Assembly: GCF_000212355.1 (NCBI RefSeq)
Contig: NC_015496.1
Coordinates: 496,001-560,000, forward strand
Direction of reading: 5' to 3'
From: Dokdonia sp. 4H-3-7-5
GTDB taxonomy: Bacteria > Bacteroidota > Bacteroidia > Flavobacteriales > Flavobacteriaceae
Length of the DNA stretch: 64,000 nt
Shown here: positions 62,693-64,000 of the stretch, piece by piece
Numbering within the stretch: the first letter of the stretch is position 1
How the letters are laid out: each line of letters opens with the position of its first letter
Position numbers and translations under genes: made by a program
The notes under the pieces: generated by a model
Databases searched by the model: none
What the model was told of the DNA's origin: nothing
The model's input: the letters and a program-made list of their open reading frames with translations, nothing else

Positions 62693-63856
62693 TTAATCCA
62701 AGCGATCTTGGAAAACTTTTAAGCTCACCCCAGATTCAAAAGAATAATTTAAGGCAGATAGCGAGCGCTCTAATGCACCTAGAACACAAAGCAAATCATT
62801 TGCCGACACAGATCCCATGTGCCCAACCCTAAAGTAATTGGCTTTGATTTCTGAAAGCAAGCCTCCAGCCACAATCACATCATCTTGCGTCATGTTTGCC
62901 CTTAAAACAGCTCCGTCTATACCTTTTGGATAGTACACTGCAGTAAGCGTACTCGCAGCAATCTCCTCTGTTTTTGGTAATATATCTAAATTCAAAGAGC
63001 GGATTGCAGCCCTAAAAGCACTAGCAAGGCGTTCATGCCTATGTACTCTTGCGACTATTCCTTCACTACAAATTAGTTGCAGACTTTTTTCAAGTGCTAG
63101 AATTAAGTTAACAGGTGGGGTGCCAAAATAAGATGGACGTCTTTCCTCATATGCTGTCATGATGGGCAACCAGTTATTCCATGATGCATAATAATTTTGA
63201 ACAGGTGTTTTTCGGTTTTTCCACACTTCTATTGCTTTTTGCGATGCTACTAGCAATGCTAATCCTGGCGGCACACCTATTGCCTTTTGAGACCCAGTAA
63301 GAACAACATCTACACCCCAGGCATCTTGTAAAATTTCTTGACCAGCTACAGAGCACACTCCATCAAGTATGGTGAGTACATTATATTTCTTTGCAAGTTT
63401 ACACAGAGGCTCTGGTTCAACCATTACACCTGTAGATGTATCTACATGCGTGAAGGTAACTACCTTATATTCTTTTGCTTTAAAAGCCGCTTCTATCTCT
63501 CTCAAAGGCACAACCTGGCCTATAGGCGCGCTTAATATAGTAGTATCTGCGCCATAAGTTTCTAGTATATCCTTAAAGCGTTCTCCAAAATAACCAGAAG
63601 AAACAACTAGCGCAGCATCTCCTTTTTCTAGTAGATTTGCGGCTGCCATATCCATCGCAAGTGTACCGCTTCCTGCCACTACAAATGGCTGTCCATTTGG
63701 AGCATTCCACACTTCACGCATCATATCTAGACTATTCCCAAAAATCTCTATAAAATTTGGTGCAACATGACTCGCAGTAGGAACTGCCATCGCTTGCAAC
63801 ACATCTGGCTCAAATTCTATAGGACCAGGAATCATCAGTAATTTTCTACTTTTCAT
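62693..63856 (-). CDS. Class V aminotransferase, alanine/serine-glyoxylate aminotransferase type
   Basis: 387 residues, PLP-dependent. The opening LLMIPGPIEFEPDVLQAM and GSGTLAMDMA are typical of alanine-glyoxylate and serine-glyoxylate aminotransferases. PLP-binding Asp about 165 (LDGVCSVAG) and Schiff-base Lys about 191 (GSQKAIGVPPG) are seen. It would transaminate glyoxylate or a similar keto acid; donor uncertain. Monocistronic; a palindrome copy lies 77 nt upstream of the ATG. Confidence 0.92.
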   Translation of the reverse strand: MKSRKLLMIPGPIEFEPDVLQAMAVPTASHVAPNFIEIFGNSLDMMREVWNAPNGQPFVVAGSGTLAMDMAAANLLEKGDAALVVSSGYFGERFKDILETYGADTTILSAPIGQVVPLREIEAAFKAKEYKVVTFTHVDTSTGVMVEPEPLCKLAKKYNVLTILDGVCSVAGQEILQDAWGVDVVLTGSQKAIGVPPGLALLVASQKAIEVWKNRKTPVQNYYASWNNWLPIMTAYEERRPSYFGTPPVNLILALEKSLQLICSEGIVARVHRHERLASAFRAAIRSLNLDILPKTEEIAASTLTAVYYPKGIDGAVLRANMTQDDVIVAGGLLSEIKANYFRVGHMGSVSANDLLCVLGALERSLSALNYSFESGVSLKVFQDRLD

Positions 63857-63932
63857 ATTTTTCCTAAGATTTTTAATGATATTTTTTTGCCTTCCTTTTC
63901 ATATTTCCTTGTGAAATGTTTGTTTTAATAAC

Positions 63933-63946
63933 GCTTTCGCGAAAGC
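63933..63946. repeat. GCTTTCGCGAAAGC palindrome, copy 14
   Basis: Perfect copy 77 nt upstream of the aminotransferase gene. No further gene is visible to the window end. Confidence 0.95.
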
Positions 63947-64000
63947 GCAACTCAATAAACATCATCCACTATAAGTATATATGAGAAAAGCAATCTAGTA

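Overview
The window is chromosomal DNA from a marine-type Flavobacteriaceae bacterium (phylum Bacteroidota); a Dokdonia/Krokinobacter-like genus is my guess, not a proof. Reasons: low G+C, no Shine-Dalgarno motifs, recurring TAnnTTTG promoter boxes, frequent GTG/TTG starts, and family-typical genes and neighbourhoods (ubiE-porT, a Bacteroidota-type GlmU-like protein, DUF5683 after parAB, ribH beside the small protein often mislabelled riboflavin synthase beta, ctlX, YpdA). About 59 protein genes are supported. I see no rRNA, tRNA, CRISPR array, prophage or intact insertion sequence.

Layout. 1-9.4 kb: partial ligA, a LOG-family enzyme, prmC, an acetyltransferase, ribD, a drug/metabolite transporter, a GlmU-like protein and small envelope proteins. 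9.5-24 kb: a dense envelope-stress locus in three blocks: PadR regulator + PspC membrane protein + NTF2-like protein; an unknown membrane-anchored protein and a DUF2807 lipoprotein; then, after a convergent XRE regulator, a co-directional run of YbjN/Tir-like protein, PspA, YqiJ-like membrane protein, YqiK-like flotillin and a 1625-residue AAA+ ATPase. 24-25 kb: a small membrane protein flanked by two copies of a ~129-bp structured repeat, then trxB. 26-33 kb: sugar dehydrogenase and cytochrome c, then parA-parB-DUF5683-dapB-lepB-wbqC. 33-39.5 kb (minus): TPR protein, ribH, small membrane protein, mutL, two rhomboid proteases, an EEP-family hydrolase. 39.6-45.4 kb: recF, lipoprotein, DciA-like DUF721 protein, argS, a DUF2867 SDR. 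45.7-50.7 kb (minus): ctlX and the trkA-trkH-ypdA operon. 50.9-64 kb: ubiE-porT, rRNA methyltransferase, BamA/TamA-like protein, hybrid histidine kinase, fbaA, accD, polyprenyl synthase, rlmN and a class V aminotransferase.

The most striking sequence-level signal is the palindrome GCTTTCGCGAAAGC: 14 perfect copies plus several near-copies, where far less than one is expected. It occurs between genes and inside genes, and five of six perfect coding copies are read in the frame giving Ala-Phe-Ala-Lys-Ala. The most interesting gene system is the Psp/flotillin/AAA+ locus. Its 5' leaders share CATCAATC-type repeats, and three TTTTGCTAA boxes sit beside the XRE gene in the middle of the locus.
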